Source: Rhodothermales bacterium (GTDB lineage: Bacteria; Bacteroidota; Rhodothermia; Rhodothermales; Bin80). From it: DNA of 64,000 nucleotides. This document shows positions 17,705-26,868 of the stretch, one piece after another. Within the stretch, counting starts at the first letter, position 1; each line of letters starts with the position of its first letter. The stretch spans positions 772,819-836,818 of the forward strand of contig OX638318.1 in the NCBI GenBank assembly GCA_951812585.1, written 5' to 3'. Under the pieces are notes generated by a model, which worked only from the letters and a program-made list of their open reading frames with translations, did not search any database and was not told the origin of the DNA. Position numbers and translations under genes: made by a program.

Positions 17705-20398
17705 ATGCGTGCGCGGCCTGTCCTGTACTTCACCCTTATGGCCACGGCGCTGGCAGCCTGCAATCGTGCGGCCCCCGATGCACCGGTCGCGGACTACGAC
17801 TATCTGCTCGAAGAGACCATGCTGCCCGATTACGAGCTGCGCCTCGATCATGCAGCGCTCGCCGAGCGGCTCAGTGAGGAGTTTTACCACCAGGGCGTGG
17901 CAACCTACCGCCGCGCGTGCTTCAGCTGCCATGGCAACATCGAGCAGCCTGGGTCGATCCCGCACTCTCGACAGTTCTGGACAGAGCCCCTTAAAGGTGG
18001 CTCGGATCCGTATCAGATATACCAGACCCTCACACGCGGCCGGGGCCTTATGCCGCCGCAAGTCAACCTGACGCCGCGAGAGAAATACGCAGTCATTGGC
18101 TTTATCCGCGAGGAATTTCTTCGCGAACACAACCCGACGCAATACTTCGAAGTGAACAGGGCGTGGCTCAGGTCCCTGCCCAAAGGTGATACGCTCGGCC
18201 CAAGGCCTACGCGGCAACGACCCTGGCAAGCCATGGATTACGGCAACTTCCTGATGCGCACCTACGAAGTTGCCGCTGCGGATGCGGGTCCTAAAGGGAT
18301 CACCAACAGAGGACCCAGCCCGCTCAAGAATGAGGACTTTCGGGATCGCAACTTTGCCTACAAGGGCATCGCCATCCGGCTGGACGAAGGCCCAGGCGGC
18401 GTATCTGAAGGGCAAGCCTTCGTGCTCTTTGACCACGACCTGATGCGGGTCGCTGCGTTCTGGACAGGCAAAGGATTCATAGACTGGGAGGACATCCTGC
18501 TGGACGACCAGCATAACGTCTTTCCGCGCATCGTCGGAAATCTGGAATTTGAACTCCCCATAACACCCGGATGGGCAAATCCGGAGACAAACGCCTACGA
18601 CGATCCGCGCTTTACGGCTGTGGACGGACGCCAGTTTGGGCCACTGCCCAAGGAATGGGCCCAGTATCGCGGTGTGTACTTCCATGACGGACGCCTTGTC
18701 ATCCACTACACCATCGGCAGCGCCACTATCCTGGAAATGTTCGCCGTCCATGAGGGCAATGTGCTAAGCCGCACACTCAATGTGAACGGGGCCAGGCGGG
18801 CGCTGCAGATGCGGGCCGCGCCCGAAACGGTCGACATTGCCCTGCAAGGCGTGGGCGCTTCGTCAGGTACCGAAGACGGGTATCATGTTGTTCACTTCGA
18901 TGCCGATACCCCGGCGCAGGTCACGCTCTGGATCGGCGACGCGGCGCGTGTTAATGCACTGGCAGCAGGCGACGCGGTGCCACAAGACCTTGCTCAGTTC
19001 ACTCGCGGAGGACCGATGCAGCATGACACTGTGCTGACCACCCCTATCTTTCGGGGCGAGGGTGAAGGATATGTGGTGGATGTGCTGACGCTGCCGCAAG
19101 ACAACCCATGGAACAGTCGAATGCGGCCTACGGGCATCGACTTTATGGACGATGGCAGAGAGGCCATTGTCACGACGATAGACGGCGAGGTGTGGCGCCT
19201 GGAAGGCATCACCACTAGCGAGGAATCCGTTCGCTGGCACCGCATCGCCACCGGGCTCTTTCAGCCGCTAGGTATCAAGGTCCATAACGGGGACATCTAC
19301 GTAGGGTGCCGCAACCAGATCGCAGTGCTCAGAGACCTTAATGGAGATGGCGAAACCGACTACTACGAAGCTTTCAACAGCGACCATCAAGTTACGGAGC
19401 ACTTTCACGAATTCGCGATGGGGCTTCAGACGGATGCGGACGGCAACTTCTATTACGCCAAGAGCGCGCGGCACGCGCGCTCATCGCTCGTGCCCCAGCA
19501 TGGCACGCTCATACGCGTCAGCAGCGACGGGACCCGCTCGGACATCATTGCCCATGGGTTCAGAGCAGCCAATGGCGTGCTGCTCAACGACGACGGATCG
19601 TTCGTCGTAACCGATCAGGAAGGGCACTGGAATCCCATGAACCGCATCAACTGGGTCGAAGAAGGCGGATTCTACGGCAACATGTTCGGCTACGGCGCGC
19701 CCGAGGATTCCACCGATGAGGGCATGATGCCGCCCTTGGTGTGGATTGACCAGAAGTACGACCGTTCCCCGGCGGAGCTCCTCTGGGCTAGCAGTACACG
19801 CTGGGGACCGCTTGACGGCCAGCTTCTCAGTCTCTCCTACGGATACGGCAAAGTCTTCGTCGTCATGCCGCACTTCTTTGGCGACACGCGGCAGGCGGCC
19901 ATCGTGGAGCTGCCCGTGCCGCAGTTCCCTACCGGGATACAGCGTGGACGCTTTAATCCCAGGGACGGGCAGCTGTACATCGCAGGCATGTCGGCTTGGG
20001 CAACCAACCAGATGATCCAGGTCGGCGGCCTGTATCGCATCCGCTACGCTGGAGGCCCGGTGCATCTGCCAACAGCCTTTGAGGCCCGCGCGTCAGGCAT
20101 CAAGCTCACCTTTGCGGCCCCGCTGGACCGCGCCGCAGCCGCAGAACCATCCCGCTATACCATCACCACATGGGAGCTTGTGCGAAGCCGGCGCTATGGC
20201 TCTGGCCGCTACGATGTAAAGGAGCTGCCCATTGAGCAGGTCACCGTTGCCGATGATGACACGTCCGTCCTGCTGCACATCCCCAATCTCGCGCCGACCT
20301 GGATCGTAGAGATACGGTACGACCTGAAGAACCGAAGCGAGGCGGCCGTACAAGGCACGGTGCAGGGCACCATCTACGCCCTTGAGCCGGACGCGTAG
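17705..20398 (+). CDS. Lipoprotein with cytochrome c motif, DUF6797-like and beta-propeller domains
   Basis: An 897-residue exported protein. The N-terminus is a lipoprotein signal (ATALAAC, Cys19). A c-type haem motif CFSCH lies near residue 75. The middle resembles DUF6797, and about residues 460-770 form a glucose/sorbosone-dehydrogenase-like propeller (RPTGIDFMDDG, NGVLLNDDG). A final beta domain follows. Such proteins are thought to be periplasmic or outer-membrane oxidoreductases; the substrate is unknown. It is convergent with the second haem/propeller gene, and the stop codons are three bases apart, so the two may work on related compounds. Confidence 0.82.
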   Translation: MRARPVLYFTLMATALAACNRAAPDAPVADYDYLLEETMLPDYELRLDHAALAERLSEEFYHQGVATYRRACFSCHGNIEQPGSIPHSRQFWTEPLKGGSDPYQIYQTLTRGRGLMPPQVNLTPREKYAVIGFIREEFLREHNPTQYFEVNRAWLRSLPKGDTLGPRPTRQRPWQAMDYGNFLMRTYEVAAADAGPKGITNRGPSPLKNEDFRDRNFAYKGIAIRLDEGPGGVSEGQAFVLFDHDLMRVAAFWTGKGFIDWEDILLDDQHNVFPRIVGNLEFELPITPGWANPETNAYDDPRFTAVDGRQFGPLPKEWAQYRGVYFHDGRLVIHYTIGSATILEMFAVHEGNVLSRTLNVNGARRALQMRAAPETVDIALQGVGASSGTEDGYHVVHFDADTPAQVTLWIGDAARVNALAAGDAVPQDLAQFTRGGPMQHDTVLTTPIFRGEGEGYVVDVLTLPQDNPWNSRMRPTGIDFMDDGREAIVTTIDGEVWRLEGITTSEESVRWHRIATGLFQPLGIKVHNGDIYVGCRNQIAVLRDLNGDGETDYYEAFNSDHQVTEHFHEFAMGLQTDADGNFYYAKSARHARSSLVPQHGTLIRVSSDGTRSDIIAHGFRAANGVLLNDDGSFVVTDQEGHWNPMNRINWVEEGGFYGNMFGYGAPEDSTDEGMMPPLVWIDQKYDRSPAELLWASSTRWGPLDGQLLSLSYGYGKVFVVMPHFFGDTRQAAIVELPVPQFPTGIQRGRFNPRDGQLYIAGMSAWATNQMIQVGGLYRIRYAGGPVHLPTAFEARASGIKLTFAAPLDRAAAAEPSRYTITTWELVRSRRYGSGRYDVKELPIEQVTVADDDTSVLLHIPNLAPTWIVEIRYDLKNRSEAAVQGTVQGTIYALEPDA

Positions 20399-20401
20399 CG
20401 C

Positions 20402-23014
20402 CTATTCGTCTCTGGTGTTGCAGCCCTTGTCACCTGCAAAGCACTGGTGGTCCTCGCCACCACCTGCGATCAGAAAGGCCAGCAGGTCGAGGACCTCGTC
20501 GCCATTCAGGCGATTGAGGAGACGCGATGGCATGGTGGACACGGGAGAGATGGCGCGTCGCACGACGGCCGCCTCTTGGACTTCGACGCGCTGGTTCGGG
20601 TCGTAGGGATTCTGATTCAACGCAATCACTCCGCCCTCCTCTTCCACCACGCGCCCCGTGATGATCGTGCCGTCCTCAAGCTCAAACAGCGTCGCGGCGT
20701 ACTGATCCGAAATGGCGTCGCTGGGAGAATCGAGAGCCTCCAGGAGCTCGCCCCGACCAAAGCGCGTTCCCACAGTGGTGAGGTCGGGGCCAATACCGCC
20801 GCCCGTAGCACCCAGACGGTGGCACGCGCTGCATAGGGCACCCGCATACATGCGCGCACCCTGCGCGTAATCCCGCGGCTTGTCGAATCCCTCTTGCATG
20901 AGCTCAAAGAGCTCTTGGCGGTTCCAGTTCTTTCCTGGCCCTTCGGGCTGCGGCAGCGCGGCCAGCAGCGACGAACGGTCGGAGAAGGCATCCACCAGAC
21001 CTGCCAGCGCGGCTTTCTCGTCCTCCGTAAGATGCTCTACGGCATCATCGCGCATGTCTTCTATGAAGCCGATATAGCTGCGTCCGCCGCTCTTGCGCAG
21101 CGCGTCGTAAAACCACTCGAAGTAGGCCCGCCGATCCTCTATCGTCCAGCCCGTGCGCATATTCCGGAGGCTCAGGACCACATCGATCTCCTGCACGCCT
21201 GGCATGTTTGCGCGCATGTCCGTGATGGCACCGCCGTACTGCTCACTCCGCTCCGCAACGGTTTCTTCTAGCAGCAGGCCTTCCCGCGGGCCCCGGGCCG
21301 TGAGCGATGCGAGGTGGTCCAGCATCAACCCCACGATGCCGGGTGCCTCCAAGACGGCGAGCAGCCGACCGCGCTCGCGGTTGATGACCTCATCGGCTTC
21401 AGGATAACCGCCCATCAGCTTCTGTGTAAGCAGCATCTTCTGCTCGCCTTCCGGCATGCCCATGCGCGTGATGACAAGCCCGTACGCTCGAAACAGATCC
21501 AACTGCTGCGCCCTTGACAGATCGCGCTCGTCAATAGCCATAAGAGCACTCAGCGCGGCCTCCCGGTAGGTAACGTCGCCGTGCCGCGCAAGCGCTACGA
21601 TGGCATAAAGCCGGCGCAGGGGATCCGATTCCGACAAGGCTCTCCGTGCCCAAGAGGAAACTGGCTGGTGCTCAACGGCTGTCCGCGCAGCCCACCGCAC
21701 GAAGCGGTCTCCATGCGCGAGGTGCGACCACGCCGCCGTTAAGGCCGCTTGATCTTCAACGCCATGAAACGCTTCCAGGCGTCGACGCAAGGCATGCTGC
21801 ACACCCATGCGACGCGTTTCCACGGGCCCCGCGGCTGTTTCACCCTCGTACCATACGCGATACAAAAACGAGTTCAGGCGTCGCCCGCCTGTAGCAAAGT
21901 ACAGCGCGCCATCTGGCCCAACGACGCCATCGGTGACCGGCAATGGCACGCCGGAAAGGAATTCCTCCGCCGTCCCTTTGTATGTGCTTCCGCTCGGCCG
22001 CAGATCCACCCAGTAGATCGTGCCAAAGCTCCAGTCAAACACAAAAATGCCTCGTCGGTAGCGCACAGGGAAGTGCGTGTTGGCGGCAGACACGACGCCC
22101 GTAGGAGAGCCTTGTCCAATGTCCACCACACTCGGCAGATTGTCCGGGTAGTACGCAGGCCACTTGCCCGAGCCGGTGCGCCAGCCAAACTCGCTGCCAC
22201 TGGTTACATGGACCACTCGGATGGGCCGATACCAGGGCATTCCGAGGTCCCATTCCATATCTGAATCAAACGTAAAGAGATCGCCTTCGGCATTGAAGGC
22301 GAGGTCATATGCATTGCGGTAGCCCACGCTGAACAGGTCGCGCTGCGTGCCCAACTCGTCGGTGCGCAGGATCCACCCGCCGGGGGCGCGGCGATCTGCA
22401 GCGTGGCCGCGCGGATCGCGCAGTACCGGCAGGAGCTGATCCTCCTGCCAGACCGGCGGCACCAGTGATCGAAATGAATCCGGGAGCTCCGTATGGTTCC
22501 CCGCAATGAGATACAGGCTCGCGCTGTCTGGACCCAGGACCACGCCGTGCGGGCCATGTTCGCCCCACCCGTCAAAGCCCATGAGTGAGTCCACGGCATC
22601 AAACTGGTCGTCGCCATCGGTGTCGGTGACCCGATACAAGCCACTCTGGCGCCCTTCCTTGGCGTCTTCCGAATTGTTGACCACCACGTACAGGCTGTTG
22701 AAGGCCCAGAGTATGCCCTGTGCGCGCCCCACATCTATGTCAAGCTTTTCCACCTGTGTTCCCCGCGGATCGCTGCCCAAAGGTGCCGGCGTAATGCGGT
22801 ACAAAGCGCCATACTGGTCGGACGCAATCAAGCGTCCACTGCCATCAACGGCCAGGGACACCCAGGAACTGCTGTCCGTGGCCATGGGGCTGTGAAGCAC
22901 CTCGTAACGAAATCCTTCGGGCAGTGACAATGCTGCGGGCCTCGAATCAGACCCTCGCTGCGTACAGCCGAGCAGCATGCAGGCGAATGCCGATACAACA
23001 ACTATTTTACGCAT
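20402..23014 (-). CDS. Lipoprotein with beta-propeller and C-terminal haem-binding domain (PVC-type CxxCH)
   Basis: I choose the ATG at 23014, which gives a clean lipoprotein signal (ACMLLGC) and 870 residues; the frame is open a further 22 codons upstream. Residues about 30-380 form a six-bladed sugar-dehydrogenase-like propeller (GEHGPHGVVLGPD). The middle is helical and HEAT-like (about 400-640). The C-terminus is a cytochrome c domain with CSACH and a later Met-containing loop (STMPSR), as in planctomycete-type haem proteins. Electron transfer from an oxidised sugar-like substrate is likely. It ends three bases from the convergent partner gene. Confidence 0.85.
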   Translation of the reverse strand: MRKIVVVSAFACMLLGCTQRGSDSRPAALSLPEGFRYEVLHSPMATDSSSWVSLAVDGSGRLIASDQYGALYRITPAPLGSDPRGTQVEKLDIDVGRAQGILWAFNSLYVVVNNSEDAKEGRQSGLYRVTDTDGDDQFDAVDSLMGFDGWGEHGPHGVVLGPDSASLYLIAGNHTELPDSFRSLVPPVWQEDQLLPVLRDPRGHAADRRAPGGWILRTDELGTQRDLFSVGYRNAYDLAFNAEGDLFTFDSDMEWDLGMPWYRPIRVVHVTSGSEFGWRTGSGKWPAYYPDNLPSVVDIGQGSPTGVVSAANTHFPVRYRRGIFVFDWSFGTIYWVDLRPSGSTYKGTAEEFLSGVPLPVTDGVVGPDGALYFATGGRRLNSFLYRVWYEGETAAGPVETRRMGVQHALRRRLEAFHGVEDQAALTAAWSHLAHGDRFVRWAARTAVEHQPVSSWARRALSESDPLRRLYAIVALARHGDVTYREAALSALMAIDERDLSRAQQLDLFRAYGLVITRMGMPEGEQKMLLTQKLMGGYPEADEVINRERGRLLAVLEAPGIVGLMLDHLASLTARGPREGLLLEETVAERSEQYGGAITDMRANMPGVQEIDVVLSLRNMRTGWTIEDRRAYFEWFYDALRKSGGRSYIGFIEDMRDDAVEHLTEDEKAALAGLVDAFSDRSSLLAALPQPEGPGKNWNRQELFELMQEGFDKPRDYAQGARMYAGALCSACHRLGATGGGIGPDLTTVGTRFGRGELLEALDSPSDAISDQYAATLFELEDGTIITGRVVEEEGGVIALNQNPYDPNQRVEVQEAAVVRRAISPVSTMPSRLLNRLNGDEVLDLLAFLIAGGGEDHQCFAGDKGCNTRDE

Positions 23015-23043
23015 GCATACAAAGAGGAATAGAGAGCACACTG

Positions 23044-23051
23044 CAAAGGTA
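23044..23051 (-). promoter_or_regulatory. Possible Bacteroidota -7 element
   Basis: On the minus strand this reads TACCTTTG, a full match to the Bacteroidota -7 consensus TAnnTTTG. It lies 30 bases before the ATG at 23014. I could not find a good -33 TTG at the usual spacing. Confidence 0.35.
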
Positions 23052-23078
23052 TAAAACCGGACCCATGATTCTAATACC

Positions 23079-24254
23079 ATGATTGCCTGCCAACGACACG
23101 CCTTTGCGCTGCCGCCGGATGCGCACTACATCAACTGCGCCTACATGTCGCCTTTGCTGAAGGCAGCAGAGGAGGCCGGCATCGCCGGCATGCGCCGCAA
23201 GCGGGATCCTTCGGGGATCAAGCCCGCAGCATTCTTCGAGGACTGCGACCGGGTGCGCCGCCTCTTCGCCCGGATCGTGAACGTGCCCAATCAGCAGGTT
23301 GCGCTCATTCCTTCGGCATCCTACGGCATCGCCACCGTGGTTCGCAATATCCATGTGGCCAAGGGGCAAAACATGGTGGTGCTGCACGAGCAGTTTCCCA
23401 GCAACGTGTATTCGTGGCGGCGTCTGGCGAAGGAATCGGGTGCAGCGCTGCGAACCGTAGTGCCACCAGAAGCGCCGAATCGCACCGAAGCGCTCAATGC
23501 GCGACTCCTGGAGTCCATTGACGAAGACACCGCTGCCATTGCGGTCGGCCCAGTGCACTGGGCCGACGGGACGGAGCTTGATCTGGCAGCGCTCGCGAAG
23601 CACGCGCATGCCATGGGAGCCGCGCTGGTGGTTGACGGGACGCAGTCCGTGGGTGCCTTGCCTATGGATGCGCAAGCTCTCGGCGTGGACGCGCTGATCT
23701 GCGCGGCATACAAGTGGCTCCTAGGGCCGTATAGCATAGGCGTAATGTTCCTGGGACCACGGTTCCTGGATGGCATTCCGCTGGAAGAGACCTGGACCGC
23801 ACGCCAGGGTAGCGAGAACTTCGGCGCACTAGTCCGCTACAACGACCGATACCAGGATGGTGCCCTGCGCTACGATGCCGGGGGCCGGAGCAACTTCGTC
23901 CTGGTGCCCATGCTGATCGAGGGCCTTAAGCAGGTCCTGGCCTGGGGACCAGCGAACATTCAGGCTTACTGCAAGGCACTGATGCATGAAATGCTGCAGG
24001 AAGCGCAACAACTGGGTTACCGCGTCGCCAAAGGGAGCAGCGCCCACCTGTTTGGACTGCATGTGCCCGGTCATATTGCGCGCGATCGGCTGCAAGCGGA
24101 GCTCGCACGCAGAAGGGTTTCTGTCTCTGTTCGCGGCGAGGCCATTCGGATTTCTCCGCACGTATACAACAACGCCGAGGATGTGGCGGCTTTGGGCGAT
24201 GCGCTGTTCGCAGCGTCACGTGCACCGCGGCCTGCCGTGTCGCTGCCTGCGTGA
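23079..24254 (+). CDS. Class V aminotransferase-fold PLP enzyme
   Basis: A 391-residue PLP enzyme of the cysteine desulfurase/isopenicillin N epimerase-like group. Lys212 in AAYKWLLGPY is the expected cofactor lysine and Asp186 in VVDGTQS the pyridine-nitrogen ligand. The conserved Cys loop of true NifS/SufS desulfurases is not evident, so sulfur mobilisation is doubtful. The substrate is unknown. It starts 64 bases from the divergent haem/propeller gene and is convergent with the next gene. Confidence 0.85.
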   Translation: MIACQRHAFALPPDAHYINCAYMSPLLKAAEEAGIAGMRRKRDPSGIKPAAFFEDCDRVRRLFARIVNVPNQQVALIPSASYGIATVVRNIHVAKGQNMVVLHEQFPSNVYSWRRLAKESGAALRTVVPPEAPNRTEALNARLLESIDEDTAAIAVGPVHWADGTELDLAALAKHAHAMGAALVVDGTQSVGALPMDAQALGVDALICAAYKWLLGPYSIGVMFLGPRFLDGIPLEETWTARQGSENFGALVRYNDRYQDGALRYDAGGRSNFVLVPMLIEGLKQVLAWGPANIQAYCKALMHEMLQEAQQLGYRVAKGSSAHLFGLHVPGHIARDRLQAELARRRVSVSVRGEAIRISPHVYNNAEDVAALGDALFAASRAPRPAVSLPA

Positions 24255-24266
24255 GCCGCTGCCGCG

Positions 24267-24752
24267 TCACTGTCTGCATAAGTCTCCCTGCGAATACAAG
24301 GCGGTCAGCAGCGCATCCAGAAAGCGGCAGGTGGACGCGTAGGCATCAGGCGCTTCGCTTGCCCTGGGGCCTGCGACGTTCAGCTTGTTGATGCGGTGTT
24401 GCCGAATCCATTCGGCTACGCTGGCAGAATCGCTTGCCTGGTGCGGATCGGCTGAGTAGCAAGGCTTCGCCAATGCCTCCGCGGCCTGCACGGTAGCTGC
24501 GGTGCCGTGCGAGGTGGCCTCGGCGAAGAGTATCAGCGTGGCACCACTGTCTCGAACGTTCCACTTCGTCCTTTGCTCATAATGTGCTGAGGGCGTTTCC
24601 TTTAGTGGATATCGCGCATCTATAGGTCCATCTTCCGCGCGCCTGCCCGCCGGACACCAGCCGCACACGGGCAGGCCCCACGCCAGAGCCGTATCCAGCG
24701 CGGCCCTGTCCACACCGGTCTGTCCGCCAGAGATTATGGTAATCCTCTCCAT
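24267..24752 (-). CDS. Putative molybdenum carrier / Rossmann-fold nucleotide-binding protein
   Basis: A 161-residue protein beginning ITIISGGQTGVDRAALDTA, the signature of the putative molybdenum carrier family (LOG/SLOG-like Rossmann fold). The segment LNVAGPRASE near the C-terminus is also typical. The biochemical role of this family is not settled; the name comes from a cyanobacterial or algal molybdate-binding protein. Its neighbours give no molybdenum context here. Confidence 0.78.
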   Translation of the reverse strand: MERITIISGGQTGVDRAALDTALAWGLPVCGWCPAGRRAEDGPIDARYPLKETPSAHYEQRTKWNVRDSGATLILFAEATSHGTAATVQAAEALAKPCYSADPHQASDSASVAEWIRQHRINKLNVAGPRASEAPDAYASTCRFLDALLTALYSQGDLCRQ

Positions 24753-24798
24753 GGCACTGGTACGTGAACATCACACGGCAGGCTTGGTTTGATGCGCC

Positions 24799-25431
24799 AT
24801 GCTAGCAAAGGATGCCCCCTTGAGAGCAAAAATATGCATGCTGATGTTGTCGGTCCTAGTCGCCGAAGCCGTCAGCGCGCAGAGCCTGGCGAGCATCAAA
24901 GCACTTGCGCAGTCCGTGCAGCACTTTCGGGCCAGCTTTACATATACAGTGTCGTCCCCATACTGGGACGACGAAGAGGAGCACACAGGCAGCCTCGCCG
25001 TTCAGGGTGCACAGTACCGCGTTGAAACCGGCACGGACGTGATCCTTTCCCATGGGCCTGACACCTATGTCTACCGGCCCGCGGAGAATCAGGTGCTTAT
25101 CACCACAGGCGAGCCTGCGTTCTCTCCCGTGACACTCTTTGGCAACTTTGAAGCATTCTACGAAGCGGTTGCGATGGAGTCTGTCCAGTATGTGGGCGTT
25201 CGGCACCATACGGTGCTGCTCAGGCCTCGCGATCCCGATGCATCGGTGCAGGAAGTTGCGGTCTGGCTGCGCGCAGGTGATGGCATGATCACGCGTGTTC
25301 AGTCAGTAGACGTCAACAGCACCACCATGGACATCAGGCTGGTCGATATTGACCTCAATCCCCGGTTCGCGCCCGACGCTTTTGACCTCTCGTTTCCAGA
25401 GAGTGCCGAAGTAATTGACTTACGGTCCTGA
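24799..25431 (+). CDS. lolA: Outer-membrane lipoprotein carrier LolA
   Basis: A 210-residue periplasmic protein with a signal peptide (hydrophobic stretch ICMLMLSVLVAEAVSA, cleavage before Gln28). The body has the LolA beta-sheet pattern: FRASFTYTV, GSLAVQGAQYRVETG, and a C-terminal stretch with VDINL-like strands. LolA carries lipoproteins from the inner to the outer membrane, which fits the many lipoproteins in this window. The next gene follows at once and may overlap its end. Confidence 0.85.
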   Translation: MLAKDAPLRAKICMLMLSVLVAEAVSAQSLASIKALAQSVQHFRASFTYTVSSPYWDDEEEHTGSLAVQGAQYRVETGTDVILSHGPDTYVYRPAENQVLITTGEPAFSPVTLFGNFEAFYEAVAMESVQYVGVRHHTVLLRPRDPDASVQEVAVWLRAGDGMITRVQSVDVNSTTMDIRLVDIDLNPRFAPDAFDLSFPESAEVIDLRS

Positions 25432-25435
25432 CGGC

Positions 25436-26491
25436 GTGCAGCGAGCGAGTTTGCGTCGCCTTGCCATTTGGATTGCATCCCTGGCGCTAGCCGGCCTCCT
25501 CATCTATCTCACGCTGCGCAGGACCAATCTGGTCGAAATCGGCGAGGCCTTCCGCCAGGCGAATTATTGGTGGTGCGTGCCGATGGTGCTGATCACATTA
25601 TTCAGCCATGTCGTGCGTGCGTGGCGGTGGCAAGCCATGCTGGAGGTACTGCCAGAGGCTCAGCGGCGCCCCAGCCTTTTGACGGCCTTCGGTTCTGTCA
25701 TGATCGGATTCATGGTCAACTATCTGCTTCCGCGTGTGGGCGAATTCGTGCGGGCCGGCAACTTGGCGCGCAGGGAAAAGCTGCCCTACAGCGGGGTGCT
25801 GGGCACGATCGTCACAGAACGCGCCATAGACCTCGGCACCTTCGCCATCGGCGCGGCGCTATCGGCCTTTGCCTTGACCGGTGCGCAGCGTGCGGGTCTG
25901 CGTGAAAACATGCTGCGGCCCGCAATAGAGCGTGTGGTATCGATCCCCTCCTTGGGCCTTCTGGCAGCCGCACTGCTTGGTGCGGCTGTGGTGTGGTGGA
26001 TACTGACCAGGACACCGCTCAAACGAACGCTCTCCCGTTTCATCGCACCGCTGTGGTCCTCTTTCCTAGGCGGCGTGGGTGCCGCGTACCGTTCTCCGCG
26101 CAAGTGGATGCTAGTGCTTTCGACCGTTGGAATCTGGCTTCTGTACGGCCTGATGGCCTATCTGCCCCTCGTAATGTTCGACATCGCAGGCCCCTACGAC
26201 CTTGGGCCCGTTGATGCCATGGTGATCATGTTCATCGGCGTGCTGGGCGTCATTGTGCCATCGCCGGGCGGCGCGGTGTCCTTCCATTATGTCACCGTGC
26301 TTGCCCTCACGTTGTTCTACGGCGTGTCTGCGTCTGCGGCCGCCACCTATGCCGTGTTTGTGCACGGGGCGCAGCTTATGCTCTACCTGGCGACGGGCCT
26401 TCTGGTAATCACACTCGAAGACACAAAGCTGGCCCAGCTGCGCGCGTATGCACGCAACACCGGCACCAATTCTGCGCCCACGGATCGCTAG
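25436..26491 (+). CDS. LPG synthase transmembrane-like protein (UPF0104 family)
   Basis: An integral membrane protein with about eight helices, matching the lysylphosphatidylglycerol synthase/flippase transmembrane family. Typical segments are RAWRWQAML near residue 65, NYLLPRVGEFVRAG and VPSPGGAVSFHY. It lacks the C-terminal GNAT aminoacyltransferase half, so it is unlikely to make aminoacyl lipids; a lipid-transport role is inferred. The frame opens at a TTG (25415) inside lolA; the GTG at 25436, four bases after the lolA stop, is my preferred start. Confidence 0.82.
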   Translation: MQRASLRRLAIWIASLALAGLLIYLTLRRTNLVEIGEAFRQANYWWCVPMVLITLFSHVVRAWRWQAMLEVLPEAQRRPSLLTAFGSVMIGFMVNYLLPRVGEFVRAGNLARREKLPYSGVLGTIVTERAIDLGTFAIGAALSAFALTGAQRAGLRENMLRPAIERVVSIPSLGLLAAALLGAAVVWWILTRTPLKRTLSRFIAPLWSSFLGGVGAAYRSPRKWMLVLSTVGIWLLYGLMAYLPLVMFDIAGPYDLGPVDAMVIMFIGVLGVIVPSPGGAVSFHYVTVLALTLFYGVSASAAATYAVFVHGAQLMLYLATGLLVITLEDTKLAQLRAYARNTGTNSAPTDR

Positions 26492-26868
26492 CGCTGCCGT
26501 TTACCCATAACGGGCTATTGACTTTGGAAATCTTGCCGTGTAGTTCCACGGCATGCTTCAACAGAGCCAGACCTTGCGGACGATCCGTGCGCCCGCTTCC
26601 CGGGACGTTTTGGAGCAGGTTCTCAGCGACCCGAGCCTGAACAATCGTACGGCCATAGCACATCGTGTGTGTGTGCAGGGTGCAAGAAAACCGCACGCCC
26701 GGTTCGGAAGGCGGCGGGAGGAAACACGGTTATGGGAGCCGGAGTCTGCGGCCCGGAGCGAACGCGACGGATAGATGCCACCGGATCTTCCTACGGCAGG
26801 TGCGCCTCCCGCCGACCCTACACCAGGCTCCTTGCCATGCAATTATGGCGTTTCCGCGTTCCGTATGA
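26492..26868. other. Intergenic stretch at the left edge of the accessory island
   Basis: No gene recognised. It contains a 7-bp stem (TGCCGTG 26534-26540, CACGGCA 26547-26553) without a T tract, a short GT repeat near 26665, and a stretch at about 26675-26705 that looks like a group II intron domain V (GGGTGC, loop with GAAAA, GCACGCCC, GGTTC). Confidence 0.45.

Noticed and set aside
17627-18751. A 374-codon open frame on the minus strand
   Set aside because: It lies antisense to the haem/propeller lipoprotein gene and its translation lacks any domain; long antisense frames are common in GC-rich coding DNA.
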